Positions 36,672 to 45,453 of a DNA stretch of 64,000 nucleotides are shown here, one piece after another. Position numbers and translations under genes: made by a program. Under the pieces are notes generated by a model. That model did not search any database. It was not told the DNA's origin and saw nothing but the letters and a program-made list of their open reading frames with translations. This DNA is from Luteolibacter ambystomatis (lineage in GTDB: Bacteria; Verrucomicrobiota; Verrucomicrobiia; Verrucomicrobiales; Akkermansiaceae). The stretch spans positions 1,240,001 through 1,304,000 of the forward strand of contig NZ_CP073100.1 of NCBI RefSeq assembly GCF_018137965.1. Direction: 5' to 3'. Each line of letters starts with the position of its first letter. Positions within the stretch are counted from its first letter, which is position 1.

Positions 36672-36902
36672 CTACCGCCGCTGGAAACCCGTGGAACGCA
36701 TGGAAGTGAATTCGACAAGCACGTCGGACGCGGCATCGCGAATATCACCCTTCTCTTGCTCTGTTGCTCCGCTCCTTAAACCAACCGTGAGATAGTAGTT
36801 CTCGTTGTCCTTACTGACCACTCCGATGGTTTCGAGGTGCGGCAGGCGCCTTCTCATTTCGAGAATGCGCTCCTTCGCATTGATGACCTCGTACTTCCCC
36901 AT
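36672..36902 (-). CDS. Small conserved-looking protein with strong expression signals (76 aa)
   Basis: Residues 'LPHLETIGVVSKDNENYYLTVGLRS' then 'DAASDVLVEFTSM' form a beta-beta-alpha-beta pattern like the small domain preceding some bacterial trypsin-like proteases. It lies upstream of such a protease on the same strand. Real expression is supported by a perfect Shine-Dalgarno AGGAGGT (36917-36911) eight bases from the ATG and by a good promoter. It may regulate or pair with the protease. No enzyme motif is seen. Confidence 0.6.
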   Translation of the reverse strand: MGKYEVINAKERILEMRRRLPHLETIGVVSKDNENYYLTVGLRSGATEQEKGDIRDAASDVLVEFTSMRSTGFQRR

Positions 36903-36910
36903 GGGAAATT

Positions 36911-36952
36911 ACCTCCTAAGGTAGTTATGGATAATTTTTAGCGGAATGTCAA
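36911..36952 (-). promoter_or_regulatory. Consensus sigma70 promoter and Shine-Dalgarno for the 76-aa gene
   Basis: Minus strand: -35 TTGACA, a perfect match (36952-36947), a 17-base spacer, -10 CATAAC (36929-36924), then AGGAGGT (36917-36911) and ATG at 36902. The full order is unusually close to consensus for this window. Confidence 0.65.
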
Positions 36953-36963
36953 GAGGGCCGAAA

Positions 36964-38094
36964 TTACTCGACCCAAGTCCTATTGATGAGACTAAGAGAC
37001 CGTCGCAGGCTACAAGCGAAAGTAATTGGAGTCGAGCGGCGAGTTTGGCCGATCCGGTTGACGCCACCCGCCGAGATCAGGCCCAAGCCCCACAAGATGT
37101 TGGGTACCGGCGACTCGCAGAAGATCAGGGCTCCCGAATCCCCATCGTAAGAGAATCTGGAGCTTCCCTCGGGAACCACAGAGAATCCTCCATCGAACCA
37201 GAACTTCTTGGTCCGTCGCCGCGAAGGCTTGAAGGTTACCGGGAACGAAAAGTCGGGAGCGAAAACGGAGCCTCGGGTGAAGCCAGTGGTCTTTCCGATC
37301 TTGAAGACCGGGGTTCCTTGGTGGAGTTCGAAATCTTCGGGAGGAAGGATGATCTTGGAGCCCTCGAAGGGGTATCCTTGCCCCCTCGGAATCTCGTTCC
37401 GACCTGCAAATTCAGCTTGGGTGAAGCGAGCGCTAGCCGCTTCACCGAAGTTCAGATCGACTTCGGAGAGTTCGATTGAGGGGTTGGTGATCGCAACCCG
37501 GTTCTGCGTCGAATAGCGGGTCTTGGGTTGCGACACATGCTTCCCTCCGAGGCAGCCCATCAAAGCGCCGAAGACATGCTGGCAACTGAGCAACTCGATG
37601 CGCCCGGCGGGGCATCTGACAAAGCCGCCGAGAGATCCCAGCTCTCCTTCGGCGTCGATCTCGCAACCCAGAATCAACGGCCGGCGGTTTGCCAAAAGTG
37701 GTTTCGATGAAAACGGGCCACGCCGGAAAGAGTCCGGAATATAGAGATGAAAATTGCGAAGGACCTGGATGATCGTCAATTCGGAGAAGATCCTCGAGAT
37801 GGCCTCTGCCGCTTTTAGGCTCCGGGGAGTTCCGTTGGGCACCAAGAGGAGCTTATAGTCTTCAGGCGCGGTGGTAGTGATGCCTACCCCAAGAAGGCTG
37901 GAATTCCTGGAACTCTGGAGGAACCTGAAGTGCGGATTGAGGACCGAGCAGAGGGATGGGGCGGCTTCTGAAGGCTCGACTAGAAATTCGGAGCCATTGG
38001 CGGGAAGCAGGAAAGCATCTGCCGGATTGTCGCTGCTGGTCGTAAGGGCATCGAGGATTTGGTCTCGAAGGTTCGAGATCTCACGCAAATTCAT
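36964..38094 (-). CDS. Trypsin-like serine protease (376 aa)
   Basis: The start is taken at 'MNLREISNLRDQIL' (38094); an upstream extension of 107 codons reads as low-quality, Arg/Ser-rich sequence. The catalytic pattern is 'LLSCQHVFG' (His), 'SEVDLNFGE' (likely Asp) and 'YDGDSGALIF' (Ser of GDSG). The N-terminus 'LLGVGITTTAPEDYKLLLVP' resembles the small domain of the 76-residue neighbour. No signal peptide is evident, so it may act in the cytoplasm, as do proteases of bacterial conflict systems. The conserved palindrome at 38198 lies about 100 bases upstream and may control it. Confidence 0.7.
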   Translation of the reverse strand: MNLREISNLRDQILDALTTSSDNPADAFLLPANGSEFLVEPSEAAPSLCSVLNPHFRFLQSSRNSSLLGVGITTTAPEDYKLLLVPNGTPRSLKAAEAISRIFSELTIIQVLRNFHLYIPDSFRRGPFSSKPLLANRRPLILGCEIDAEGELGSLGGFVRCPAGRIELLSCQHVFGALMGCLGGKHVSQPKTRYSTQNRVAITNPSIELSEVDLNFGEAASARFTQAEFAGRNEIPRGQGYPFEGSKIILPPEDFELHQGTPVFKIGKTTGFTRGSVFAPDFSFPVTFKPSRRRTKKFWFDGGFSVVPEGSSRFSYDGDSGALIFCESPVPNILWGLGLISAGGVNRIGQTRRSTPITFACSLRRSLSLINRTWVE

Positions 38095-38160
38095 GAGGGG
38101 GGAGGAAAGTGAAGGTGGGTAATCTTCAATGGCGGGGCTTTTCCGGGCAATGGCGCAGAT

Positions 38161-38231
38161 GGGTAAAAATCGAGGTCTCGGGGAGATCTGAAGCTCTGTT
38201 TGAGTGATCAAACTTGGACGGCATTTTACCC
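38161..38231. promoter_or_regulatory. Nested palindromes upstream of the protease gene
   Basis: The outer arms GGGTAAAA (38161-38168) and TTTTACCC (38224-38231) enclose GTTTGAGTGATCAAAC (38198-38213). The inner palindrome and the GGTAAAAATC box recur at 26466-26517. It could be an operator or a structured leader. Confidence 0.55.
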
Positions 38232-38520
38232 GAAGAGTTATTAGCATTTTCTTGCACGCCGAAGCGGCAACTGTTAGGAGGCGAGTGCTTCGGGAATCTG
38301 TCGGCAACGCCTCGCAAGAGGATGATGCAGGCAAGCCGAGCTTTTCCTCCCATGCACAAGAAAGCCCCCCCTCCCGGTCTTGTCGCAAGCCGCATCTGCG
38401 GGGCGATTGCGCCAATAAATACTATGAAGATAGTAGATTGGGCCGGATGTGTGCGTTTGGTCGGGAAGAGTGGCGCCAAGCGACGGTTCCGTTCACAGGT
38501 CTTTGAATGATTTTCATCCC
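38232..38520. other. Intergenic region before the oxidoreductase genes
   Basis: No gene is supported. A short inverted repeat TACTAT-gaag-ATAGTA (38420-38435) lies 85 bases before the start of the small-subunit gene and might be an operator. No convincing -35/-10 pair could be assigned. Confidence 0.35.
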
Positions 38521-39078
38521 ATGAGAGTTCCCAGTCATTTGCCACTTCCTGTCGGCGGTGGATTCCACCGACCCTACAAGGCGGACCGTCCCGAGACGGG
38601 TGAGGATCCGCGTTTGCTTTGCACCTTACCCTATTGCGATCTTATCGAGCTCCTGGCGGAGACAATGTTTCCAGAGAACGTGATGCTCGATTCGGCAGGG
38701 GTGGAGGTTCCGATCATGGCCCGCGACATCCGGATTGACCGATACGCGGTATTCCGGGCCGCTTGGGATCAAGAGTTCGGGATCAACCTCCAGCTCGCCC
38801 TGCTAGACTTCAGCGAGGGGTGCGGGGAGAACCATCCAGGCCAACATTTCGCGACGCTGGATGCAGCCGCCCGGACAGCCTTTGTGGGCAGCCTCTCCAA
38901 AGGCGCGCTGGCGACATGGTCGATTGGCAGGCGGAATTCAAATCCTGTGGATGACCAGAAGCTCCTGTTCGGAGTGCTGCACAAGTTCGTGATCGGCGGT
39001 ATGTTCGGCGACCCGTGCTACGGCGGGAATTACCGCGGCCTCGGTTGGTTCTACTCAAACTTTACTCCCATTCCCTGA
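38521..39078 (+). CDS. Gluconate 2-dehydrogenase subunit 3-like protein (185 aa)
   Basis: The sequence 'LPYCDLIELLAETMFPEN', 'RIDRYAVFRAAWDQEFGINLQLALLDFSEG', and an end of 'FVIGGMFGDPCYGGNYRGLGWFYSNF' match the small-subunit family that partners GMC flavoproteins. Start 38521 gives 'MRVPSHLPLP'; a longer 24-codon extension looks non-coding. Unlike many family members it has no twin-arginine signal. It is followed after four bases by the GMC oxidoreductase, so the two form one complex and one operon. Confidence 0.75.
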   Translation: MRVPSHLPLPVGGGFHRPYKADRPETGEDPRLLCTLPYCDLIELLAETMFPENVMLDSAGVEVPIMARDIRIDRYAVFRAAWDQEFGINLQLALLDFSEGCGENHPGQHFATLDAAARTAFVGSLSKGALATWSIGRRNSNPVDDQKLLFGVLHKFVIGGMFGDPCYGGNYRGLGWFYSNFTPIP

Positions 39079-39082
39079 CCCC

Positions 39083-40738
39083 ATGAGTTCCGTCCCGTAT
39101 GATGCAATTGTGATCGGCTCCGGTGCTGCAGGCGCATGCACGGCCTATTCGATGGTGATGAAGGGCATGAAGGTTCTGTGCCTTGAGAAGGGACCTTGGC
39201 TGGAGCTGCCGGATTTCTTTGAGGGCGGCCTCTACGGAAAGAGGTTCGCGAGTTTCGGCCGGGGGGATGAACTTCTCTTCAAGGAGAAGGAGATCCTGAT
39301 GCCCCCGTTGAAGAAGGAGCGGCGCTACATGAGCTACGAGGGCAGCCCGCTGGAGAGGACCGAGTTTGGATGGCAGTCGCAGATGGTTGGCGGAGGAACC
39401 GTGCACTACGGCGGTGCTTCCTTCCGGGCTAAACCGGTCGATATGCTGATGAAGAGCACATTCGGTTCGCGAGGGGATCTGAATACCGGGCTTGGAACTG
39501 AAGCGTGCGCCGACCTGCGGGACTGGCCGATTTCCTTCGAGGAGTTGGAGCCATGGTATTCGTTTGCCGAGAAGCTGATCGGCATTGCGGGAGCCCCCAA
39601 CTCGGGACTGCCGCCGTTGCGGTTCAACAAGGCCGCGGCCCTAATTTCGGATGCGTTGAAGAAGAATCCGGCGCTCGGTGCCGAGGTCATACCGACGCCG
39701 ATGGCGATCAACAGCAGCCGCCATGATGGCCGCAGTCCTTGCCATCATAGCGGCTTGTGTCAGGACTTCGCCTGCCGGTTTGAGGCGAAGTCGGACATGC
39801 GCGTCACGACCCTCAGGCACGCACTGAAGACAGGAAACCTCCAGATCCAGCCCGGAACCTTCGTGCGGAAGATCAACCATAGCAATGGACGGGTTGTTTC
39901 CGTGGATTGCATTTCCGGAACGTTGGATCCCGTCGAGAAGACGCTTCCGTGTCCACTTCTTGTAGTGGCCTGTGAGTGCATCGAATCGGTGCGCCTGCTC
40001 CTCGCCTCAAACGCAGGGAACCAAGACGTGCTGGGAAATTACTTCATGGTCCACACCACCGGGGGCGGCAGGAGCAAGGCTCCCATTCCGACTACGACCT
40101 GGGACACCGCGCCCCACACTGCCTACATCGATAGCTTCTACGATGCGAGCGAAGAGGGGCCATCGGGATTCCTCAAGGCGGGAATCCTTCTGGTTTCGAG
40201 CGCGTCGGGGCCGGTCTTCGAGGTCGGTTCGAAGAAGCTGTTCGGCGATCAGGCCAAGGTCTTTCTGAATGATGTTTTCCCGTTCAAGATGGATCTCAGC
40301 TTCATCGGGGACGGTCTGGCTACACGGCAGAACAGGATTGGAATCCGCCCTGATGAACTTGACCGGTTTGGGATGCCGGCGACAACGATCCACTATGCGC
40401 CGCACCCGATGGACATGAACGCGGCGCGCTGGATACGGGACAAGGCCATGGACATCATGGAGGCCGCCGGCGGGATCACCGAGCGAAAAGGCGCGTCGGA
40501 AGCCATCAAGCCCTTCCTCAAAAAGGACCCGACCATGAAGCAGCTCTATCACGCCTCGGGCGGGGCTCGTGCGGGCGACGACCCGAACGAGAATGTGCTC
40601 GACCGCGACGGGAAAGTTCACGGGCTCGAGAACCTCTACGTAACGGACTCCTCCTATTTCCCTTCAGGACTAGGAGTGAATCCGACACTTACGATTCAAG
40701 CCAATGCTTTCCGGATTGGAGATCTGCTAGGGAACTAG
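39083..40738 (+). CDS. GMC-family FAD oxidoreductase (551 aa)
   Basis: The N-terminal Rossmann motif 'YDAIVIGSGAAGACTAYSM' with 'VLCLEKGPW' binds FAD. 'QMVGGGTVHYGGASFR' and 'CHHSGLCQDFACR' are typical of the subfamily linked to the gluconate 2-dehydrogenase small subunit. 'LYHASGGARAGDDPN', 'NLYVTDSSYFPSGLGVNPTLTIQANAFR' is the conserved C-terminal GMC end with the catalytic region. It oxidises a sugar or alcohol; the substrate is unknown. No cytochrome c subunit gene follows. A strong hairpin lies 53 bases after the stop. Confidence 0.85.
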   Translation: MSSVPYDAIVIGSGAAGACTAYSMVMKGMKVLCLEKGPWLELPDFFEGGLYGKRFASFGRGDELLFKEKEILMPPLKKERRYMSYEGSPLERTEFGWQSQMVGGGTVHYGGASFRAKPVDMLMKSTFGSRGDLNTGLGTEACADLRDWPISFEELEPWYSFAEKLIGIAGAPNSGLPPLRFNKAAALISDALKKNPALGAEVIPTPMAINSSRHDGRSPCHHSGLCQDFACRFEAKSDMRVTTLRHALKTGNLQIQPGTFVRKINHSNGRVVSVDCISGTLDPVEKTLPCPLLVVACECIESVRLLLASNAGNQDVLGNYFMVHTTGGGRSKAPIPTTTWDTAPHTAYIDSFYDASEEGPSGFLKAGILLVSSASGPVFEVGSKKLFGDQAKVFLNDVFPFKMDLSFIGDGLATRQNRIGIRPDELDRFGMPATTIHYAPHPMDMNAARWIRDKAMDIMEAAGGITERKGASEAIKPFLKKDPTMKQLYHASGGARAGDDPNENVLDRDGKVHGLENLYVTDSSYFPSGLGVNPTLTIQANAFRIGDLLGN

Positions 40739-40790
40739 CGACGGCGGCGGCTCAAGTGGAGGAGCCTTCCCAAGGGAAGTCAGGCCCCCG

Positions 40791-40814
40791 ACTTTTTCGT
40801 TGAGACGAAAAAGT
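40791..40814 (+). terminator. Hairpin terminator after the GMC oxidoreductase
   Basis: ACTTTTTCGT-TGAG-ACGAAAAAGT is a perfect 10-bp stem with a 4-base loop. A second GC-rich hairpin (GCTGGCCGC / GCGGCCAGC) follows at 40816-40839. No long T-run follows, so termination is likely but not certain. Confidence 0.6.
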
Positions 40815-40946
40815 TGCTGGCCGCGTCCCAGCGGCCAGCTCGCAGGGGTCAAGGGAGGGGTTCCCGGCGTTCCCGCAGGAACGAATGCGACGAGGACAAC
40901 GACGGGATGCCCTTGACGCTGAGAACCGGCCGCTATCGATCCGGGC

Positions 40947-41247
40947 GGTTGCACACGGCTGCGAAGGCTTTGCGAAGCAGTGGTGTGCAATCCCCGGGAC
41001 TGTGGAGGCTGCCCGCTGGCGGGGGAGGCAAGACGACGAAGCGAGGGACGAGCGGAGGCGGCTGGCCTTCATCGCGAGCATGGGGCAGGTGGCGCGGAGC
41101 AACAGACCAGTCCGCCACCTTGATGAAAGGGCGGGAAAGAGCGGCCTGCCGAAGAGACGGAGATCCGCGCATCAGGGTTTGGGGCGGAGCCCCAGGAGAA
41201 TGGGGCGCGGCGCACGAAGTAGACGCCGGGGAAAGTCCTTTCCCCGG
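40947..41247. repeat. Dispersed structured element, copy A
   Basis: Arms TTGCACAC (40949-40956) and GTGTGCAA (40983-40990) enclose a 26-base loop (40957-40982) starting GGCTGCGAAGG and ending GCAGTG. A conserved stretch with AGGCAAGACGACGAAGCGAG then GAGCGGAGGCGGCTGG follows, and the element ends with hairpin CCGGGGAAA-GTCC-TTTCCCCGG (41226-41247). Copy B at 46743 has the same loop length and 22 of 26 identical loop bases, but wholly different, still complementary arms. It lies between the GMC and Septu-like operons. Confidence 0.65.
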
Positions 41248-41354
41248 GATCCGTCTTTGGACCCCTAACACCGCACTCGGAATCCGGAATAGGGTGGGCG
41301 GAAACGACAGGCAAAGGGATTGAAAGAACCAGACCGATCGTCCACGCTCCCTAC

Positions 41355-42746
41355 ATGTTTCTCCGCCGCCTTGTTCTGGAAAACATCCGCTCCATTGAGT
41401 TCCTGGATATCGACTTCACTGCCCCTGATGGGACGGGGAAAACCCGGCAGTGGACTTGCATCCTTGGGGAGAACGGAATCGGCAAGAGCACCATCTTGCG
41501 CTCTGCCGCGCTGCTTCTCGCCGGCAGTGAGGCCTTGCCCAAGTTGCTGGACGACCCGAAGCGCTGGCTCCGAATCGGGACGACGCTCGGCCGCATCAGC
41601 GCCCAGATCGTGACCCAAGATGGGAAAGTTCGCGAGATCAGCCTGGAGCTGGGCAGGCGGGACAACCTCACTTCGATACTGAAGCGAAACGAGAAGAACC
41701 TGAAGGATCTTGATGCAGCGCTCTCGCATTCCTCCCGCAATTATTTCACCGCGGGCTACGGAGTGTCGCGTCGCTTCCCAAGCCCGGATAGCGAGAAGTT
41801 CCAGGGGGATTCATCCATGCTCCCGCGTGCGCAAAGCGTGGCAACCCTCTTCCGGGGCGACAGCTCGTTGCGCTCGGTCGAGTCGTGGGCGATGGACTTG
41901 CATTACCGGCGAGGCTCGGTGGGCTTGAAAATGATCCGCGAAGCGTTCGATGCTTTGCTGCCCGAGGTTAAATTCTACAAGATCGACAAGGAGCGACGTC
42001 AGCTCTTGTTCAGCACGGCTGACGGACGAATTCCCTTAGGTCAGCTTAGTGATGGCTATCAAAGCGTTATTTCGTGGTATGGCGACCTGCTGTTCCGCAT
42101 CACTGAAGTATTCCGGAACTACAAGAAGCCTCAAGAAGCCCGCGGGCTTCTGCTGCTCGACGAAGTGGATCTTCATCTGCACCCCAAGTGGCAGCGCCGG
42201 GTGATCGACCACCTTCGAACCACGCTCCCCAATCTCCAATTCGTCGCGACCACCCACTCGCCACTCACGGCACAGCAGTGCGGCGAGGCAGAGCTCTACG
42301 TCGTGAAGCGGGAGGGTAAGGGACCTGTCACTCTCCATCATTACGAAGACGCGCCCAATTTGCTGCGTGTCGACCAAATCCTCGTAAGTCCAGTCTTCGG
42401 CCTCGATAGCGGGATGTCGGTTGCGGTGGAGAAACTGCGCGCGAAGAAGTCTTCCGATCTCACTGCCGACGAGAAGGAAGTTCTTCTCAGTGTTCCGCGG
42501 CCGCGGGTGGATGCGGAGAGCGAAAAGGAGAAGATCGCATTGCTGAAGGAGGTCCGACAGGAGTTACTGAAGAGCGGGGGAAAACCCCGTGCAACGAAGA
42601 AGGCCACGAAAGGTGCCAAGAAAGCCACAAAGGGCTCCAAGGGGGTGGTGATGGTGACCAAGGCCGTCGGTCCAGCTGCCTATCAGGCGCCGAGTGTTCG
42701 AGGGGCTGATCGTCCCATGATCAAAGCCGCCTTGAAGGCCAAATGA
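41355..42746 (+). CDS. ptuA: Septu-like ATPase (PtuA-type) with basic tail (463 aa)
   Basis: This is an ABC/RecF-like ATPase: 'LVLENIRSIEFLDIDF' start, Walker A 'LGENGIGKSTIL', signature-like 'GQLSDGYQSVISW', Walker B 'GLLLLDEVDLHLHPKWQ' and 'FVATTHSPLTAQQ'. The HNH gene follows 37 bases downstream, the Septu arrangement in which PtuA assembles with nuclease PtuB and limits phage. The last 70 residues are a Lys/Ala-rich repeat tail ('KKATKGAKKATKGSKG') resembling DNA-binding tails and not typical for PtuA. The Septu label depends on the pair and is not proven by sequence alone. Confidence 0.75.
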   Translation: MFLRRLVLENIRSIEFLDIDFTAPDGTGKTRQWTCILGENGIGKSTILRSAALLLAGSEALPKLLDDPKRWLRIGTTLGRISAQIVTQDGKVREISLELGRRDNLTSILKRNEKNLKDLDAALSHSSRNYFTAGYGVSRRFPSPDSEKFQGDSSMLPRAQSVATLFRGDSSLRSVESWAMDLHYRRGSVGLKMIREAFDALLPEVKFYKIDKERRQLLFSTADGRIPLGQLSDGYQSVISWYGDLLFRITEVFRNYKKPQEARGLLLLDEVDLHLHPKWQRRVIDHLRTTLPNLQFVATTHSPLTAQQCGEAELYVVKREGKGPVTLHHYEDAPNLLRVDQILVSPVFGLDSGMSVAVEKLRAKKSSDLTADEKEVLLSVPRPRVDAESEKEKIALLKEVRQELLKSGGKPRATKKATKGAKKATKGSKGVVMVTKAVGPAAYQAPSVRGADRPMIKAALKAK

Positions 42747-42783
42747 CCGTCTGTTTCCGGCACCCTCCACCCGAGCCCTCCCC

Positions 42784-43650
42784 ATGATACAGATCACTCG
42801 CGACCGTAACGCCATCCCCGCTGCTTTCCGTCCGCCGGGTAGCTCGAAGAACGAAACCTCGCTGCTTGGTGCTCGGCTGGATCACCTGATTCGGCTTCAG
42901 AGCGATTCCAATGCCGGGCACGGCTACAGTTCCAGTTGGTGGAAGGCAGCAAAGAAGCAACTCATCAAGGAATCTCATGGCAAATGTGCCTACTGCGAAT
43001 CCGGGGCCACCGCCATCAGTTACGGCGATGTCGAACATTTCCGTCCCAAAGCCTCCTGGTGGTGGCTTACCTGCTCTTGGGAGAACTACCTGTTTTCCTG
43101 CCAGCTCTGCAACCAGCAGTACAAGGGGGAGAACTTCCCGATTGCCGGCACCATCACCAAGGCGCCGGTGAAGATCACCACGACCACGACGACCAAGGCG
43201 CTCACGGCCCTCGTTGGCAAGCTCGTTCCCGATCCGACGAAGAAGGCGCTTTGTGATGCCGCTTGGAAGAAGCTTTTCACCGCGGAGAAGCCCGGCCTCA
43301 TCGATCCGAACCACGAGGATCCTGAGACTTATTTTGCCTATGAGGCGGACGACGTTAAGGGCTTGGTCTCAGTGATCCCCCGGAGCAACGGAGCTCAGGT
43401 CAAACGTCGCGTTGCCGACTGCATCCAGTATTACGGCCTCAACCGTGAGGAACTTTGCGTATTGCGGTACGACCTCTACGAGACTCTGGCGACCGTCCGT
43501 GACTCGCTGGAGGGAATGAAGGCCGCGTCGAAGGCGAAGGTACTGAAAAGACTCGAACGCCATGTGGCATCGAAGAAACAATTTGCCGGCATGTGCCGTT
43601 ACTTCCTCATCGACGACTGGGGACTGCTTTCCCCGAACTTGCGCGTCTGA
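42784..43650 (+). CDS. ptuB: Septu-like HNH nuclease (PtuB-type) (288 aa)
   Basis: The HNH core is 'GKCAYCES', 'YGDVEHFRPK' and 'NYLFSCQLCNQQYKGENFP': two CxxC pairs and the His of the catalytic motif. It is of the TIGR02646-like type typical for PtuB. The C-terminal 120 residues are helical, with 'RVADCIQYYGLNREELCVLRYDL'. In Septu the HNH protein is the effector that cuts DNA when released by the ATPase. It is co-directional and closely spaced with the ATPase gene. Confidence 0.8.
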   Translation: MIQITRDRNAIPAAFRPPGSSKNETSLLGARLDHLIRLQSDSNAGHGYSSSWWKAAKKQLIKESHGKCAYCESGATAISYGDVEHFRPKASWWWLTCSWENYLFSCQLCNQQYKGENFPIAGTITKAPVKITTTTTTKALTALVGKLVPDPTKKALCDAAWKKLFTAEKPGLIDPNHEDPETYFAYEADDVKGLVSVIPRSNGAQVKRRVADCIQYYGLNREELCVLRYDLYETLATVRDSLEGMKAASKAKVLKRLERHVASKKQFAGMCRYFLIDDWGLLSPNLRV

Positions 43651-43758
43651 ACGCTGACACGAGGTGGCAAGAGGCGGGTTTTCTCGTTGTGAATAACTGA
43701 TGTTCGATTGAACAAAAAAGCTGTTGGACAGTGCTGTGGTCCGGTGCTATGGGGCAGC

Positions 43759-43899
43759 ATGCAAAAGAAGAAAACGAAGTTGGTCGGCCGTGATGCCGAA
43801 AGAGGGATCTTTATTTCGGTAGATGAAGCCCGTCGCCGCAAGAAGACCGCAATCGTGCAACGGGTTCCGGTTGGCAAACCTCCGGGCAAGAAGAAGTGA
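43759..43899 (+). CDS. Very small basic protein (46 aa)
   Basis: The sequence starts MQKKKTKLVGRDAERGIF and continues with SVDEARRRKKTAIV, resembling small proteins of the 'VGRDAxxGxFxxVxEA' pattern that occur singly in many bacteria. ATG at 43759 is preferred over a TTG further upstream. It is strongly basic and function is unknown. Confidence 0.45.
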   Translation: MQKKKTKLVGRDAERGIFISVDEARRRKKTAIVQRVPVGKPPGKKK

Positions 43900-44012
43900 C
43901 GTTGCGAGTGCAGTCAGCCGTTAGGAGCGGCGGATATCGTCCAGCGGGCGGCGGTCATGAATCCGATACGCCTTGTCGGTGGAGTCTTTGGTTCCCAGGA
44001 TAGCGGGACATC

Positions 44013-44555
44013 ATGAGCAAGATCCCCGCCGATACCTTGAAGGTTGTCCTCGAACTACGCTCCGAGAACGGATTGCCCGCTACCGAGGAAGCTGTCTACG
44101 CCGATTTGGCCAAGTCCAAAGCCAAGTGGGTATTGGAGGAAACCCCGCGCTATCGACAGGCTGGGCGTTCGCCTCTCTACGTTTCCGGAAAGTATCTGTC
44201 GGCGTATGGGACAGACCCCGCGACCGGTGAAGCCGATACCAAGACGAAGGAGAAGCCTGCAGCAAAGCGGGAAGCTCGTGCGTCTTCAACCTTTGTAGGG
44301 AACGGCAAGGCGGTCGATGAGACTGCCTTCTACAAGGTGCTTCATGGCAAGGGCTTCGCGGTGAAGATCAGCCAGAACCTGCTGAACGGAGAGTTGGAAA
44401 CCCAGATCCCGCCGGCGATCTCAAAGCTTGAGCTGCAGTTCGGAGTAATCCCGGCGAACGCCTCGGCGATTCATGTGACGCAGACTTCACCCCAAATCCA
44501 GGTGGCGATGCCGTTGGACAAGTTCCTGGAGATCGCGGGAATCAAACCTGTCTGA
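44013..44555 (+). CDS. Hypothetical protein (180 aa)
   Basis: Not recognised. The N-terminal 60 residues ('EEAVYADLAKSKAKWVLEETPRYRQAG') look helical; residues 65-95 are a Lys/Ala-rich linker; the C-terminal half ('FYKVLHGKGFAVKISQNLLN', 'IPANASAIHVTQTSPQIQVAMPLDKFLEI') alternates beta and alpha like a small folded domain. The start has a purine-rich AGGATAGCGGG upstream. It stands alone, convergent with the ECF sigma gene. Confidence 0.5.
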   Translation: MSKIPADTLKVVLELRSENGLPATEEAVYADLAKSKAKWVLEETPRYRQAGRSPLYVSGKYLSAYGTDPATGEADTKTKEKPAAKREARASSTFVGNGKAVDETAFYKVLHGKGFAVKISQNLLNGELETQIPPAISKLELQFGVIPANASAIHVTQTSPQIQVAMPLDKFLEIAGIKPV

Positions 44556-44694
44556 GCAGGGCTGGAGTTGAATTTCCATTAGGGCGGCGAGCAGCGCATC
44601 GTGGATGCCAACGCGAGACACCGACGCTCCTTGCTTGTGATGCACGCCAGCCTAGGCGATCACGTCATTTGATCCGATGGTGGAGGTCGCCATG

Positions 44695-45321
44695 CTACCA
44701 CCGGATCTCCGGAGGGCCCATAGCGCCCACAATGATGGACGAGCCATATGACTCCACCCACTCCCCATCGATCTTCAGCAATTCGGCCTCGATACCTTTT
44801 CTCAGGTTCTCACGAATCTTGAAAAGCCGGGCCTTGAGCGTTCCGGGTTTGCGATTGAGATCCTTTGCATAGTCGCCGAGGGTTTTATCCGTGCCGTAGC
44901 GCATCATGACCAGTTCCTGGTCCCGGGCGGGTAGTCGCTTGAGGCAATCTTTCAAAGCAGACAGAGCCGCAGCGTCGGGATCAGGGTAATCCGGGTAAAT
45001 GGGCAGAGGACATTCAATATCCTCGATGTCCTCATCCAGATCCGCGAAGACGCGTTTGTCGCGGCGCAATTGGCGCAATTGGCTGAGGGCCTCAAATCGG
45101 GCAATGGCGAATGACCAAGCATGGAAGTTCGAACCGGCTTCAAAGTTTGTTCGCTTCCTCCACAAGATCAGATTGGTTCGCTGCAAGAGGTCTTCCGCTT
45201 GGTGGTAGTTCGTCACCAACGATTTTATGTAGAGGAAGAGGCGCCGCTGGTGCGAGATTAGCAATTCCTCGAACTCCGCTGTCGAGACAGCACGTTCTAC
45301 GCGGGTGGCGCTCTCAGTCAT
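44695..45321 (-). CDS. ECF-type RNA polymerase sigma factor (Rhodopirellula/Verrucomicrobium-like)
   Basis: Sigma region 2 'FEELLISHQRRLFLYIKSLVTNYHQAEDLLQRTNLILWRK' and 'FHAWSFAIARFEALSQLR' and region 4 'LKDCLKRLPARDQELVMMRY' followed by 'LGDYAKDLNRKPGTLKARLFKIRENLRKGI' are clear. The start is placed at 'MTESATRVERAVS' (45321). This family is abundant in Planctomycetes and Verrucomicrobia and is the best taxonomic hint here. Its genes are normally followed by FecR or LamG-type membrane proteins; none is seen. A damaged gene lies directly upstream. Confidence 0.8.
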   Translation of the reverse strand: MTESATRVERAVSTAEFEELLISHQRRLFLYIKSLVTNYHQAEDLLQRTNLILWRKRTNFEAGSNFHAWSFAIARFEALSQLRQLRRDKRVFADLDEDIEDIECPLPIYPDYPDPDAAALSALKDCLKRLPARDQELVMMRYGTDKTLGDYAKDLNRKPGTLKARLFKIRENLRKGIEAELLKIDGEWVESYGSSIIVGAMGPPEIRW

Positions 45322-45453
45322 GGGCCGACAGACAGAGTCCAATTCATCCGTGCTGGCCGCTCGGCCGGCGAGCGGATCCTGCAGACTTGTTGCTCTCTCG
45401 GTTGCAAGCGAGAGAGCCAAGTAGGAAACCCATTGGCGTTGGTCCCAACGAAC

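Noticed and set aside
38095..38415. 107-codon N-terminal extension of the protease
   Set aside because: Composition is Arg/Ser/Cys-rich and it would cover the conserved palindrome region, which looks regulatory.
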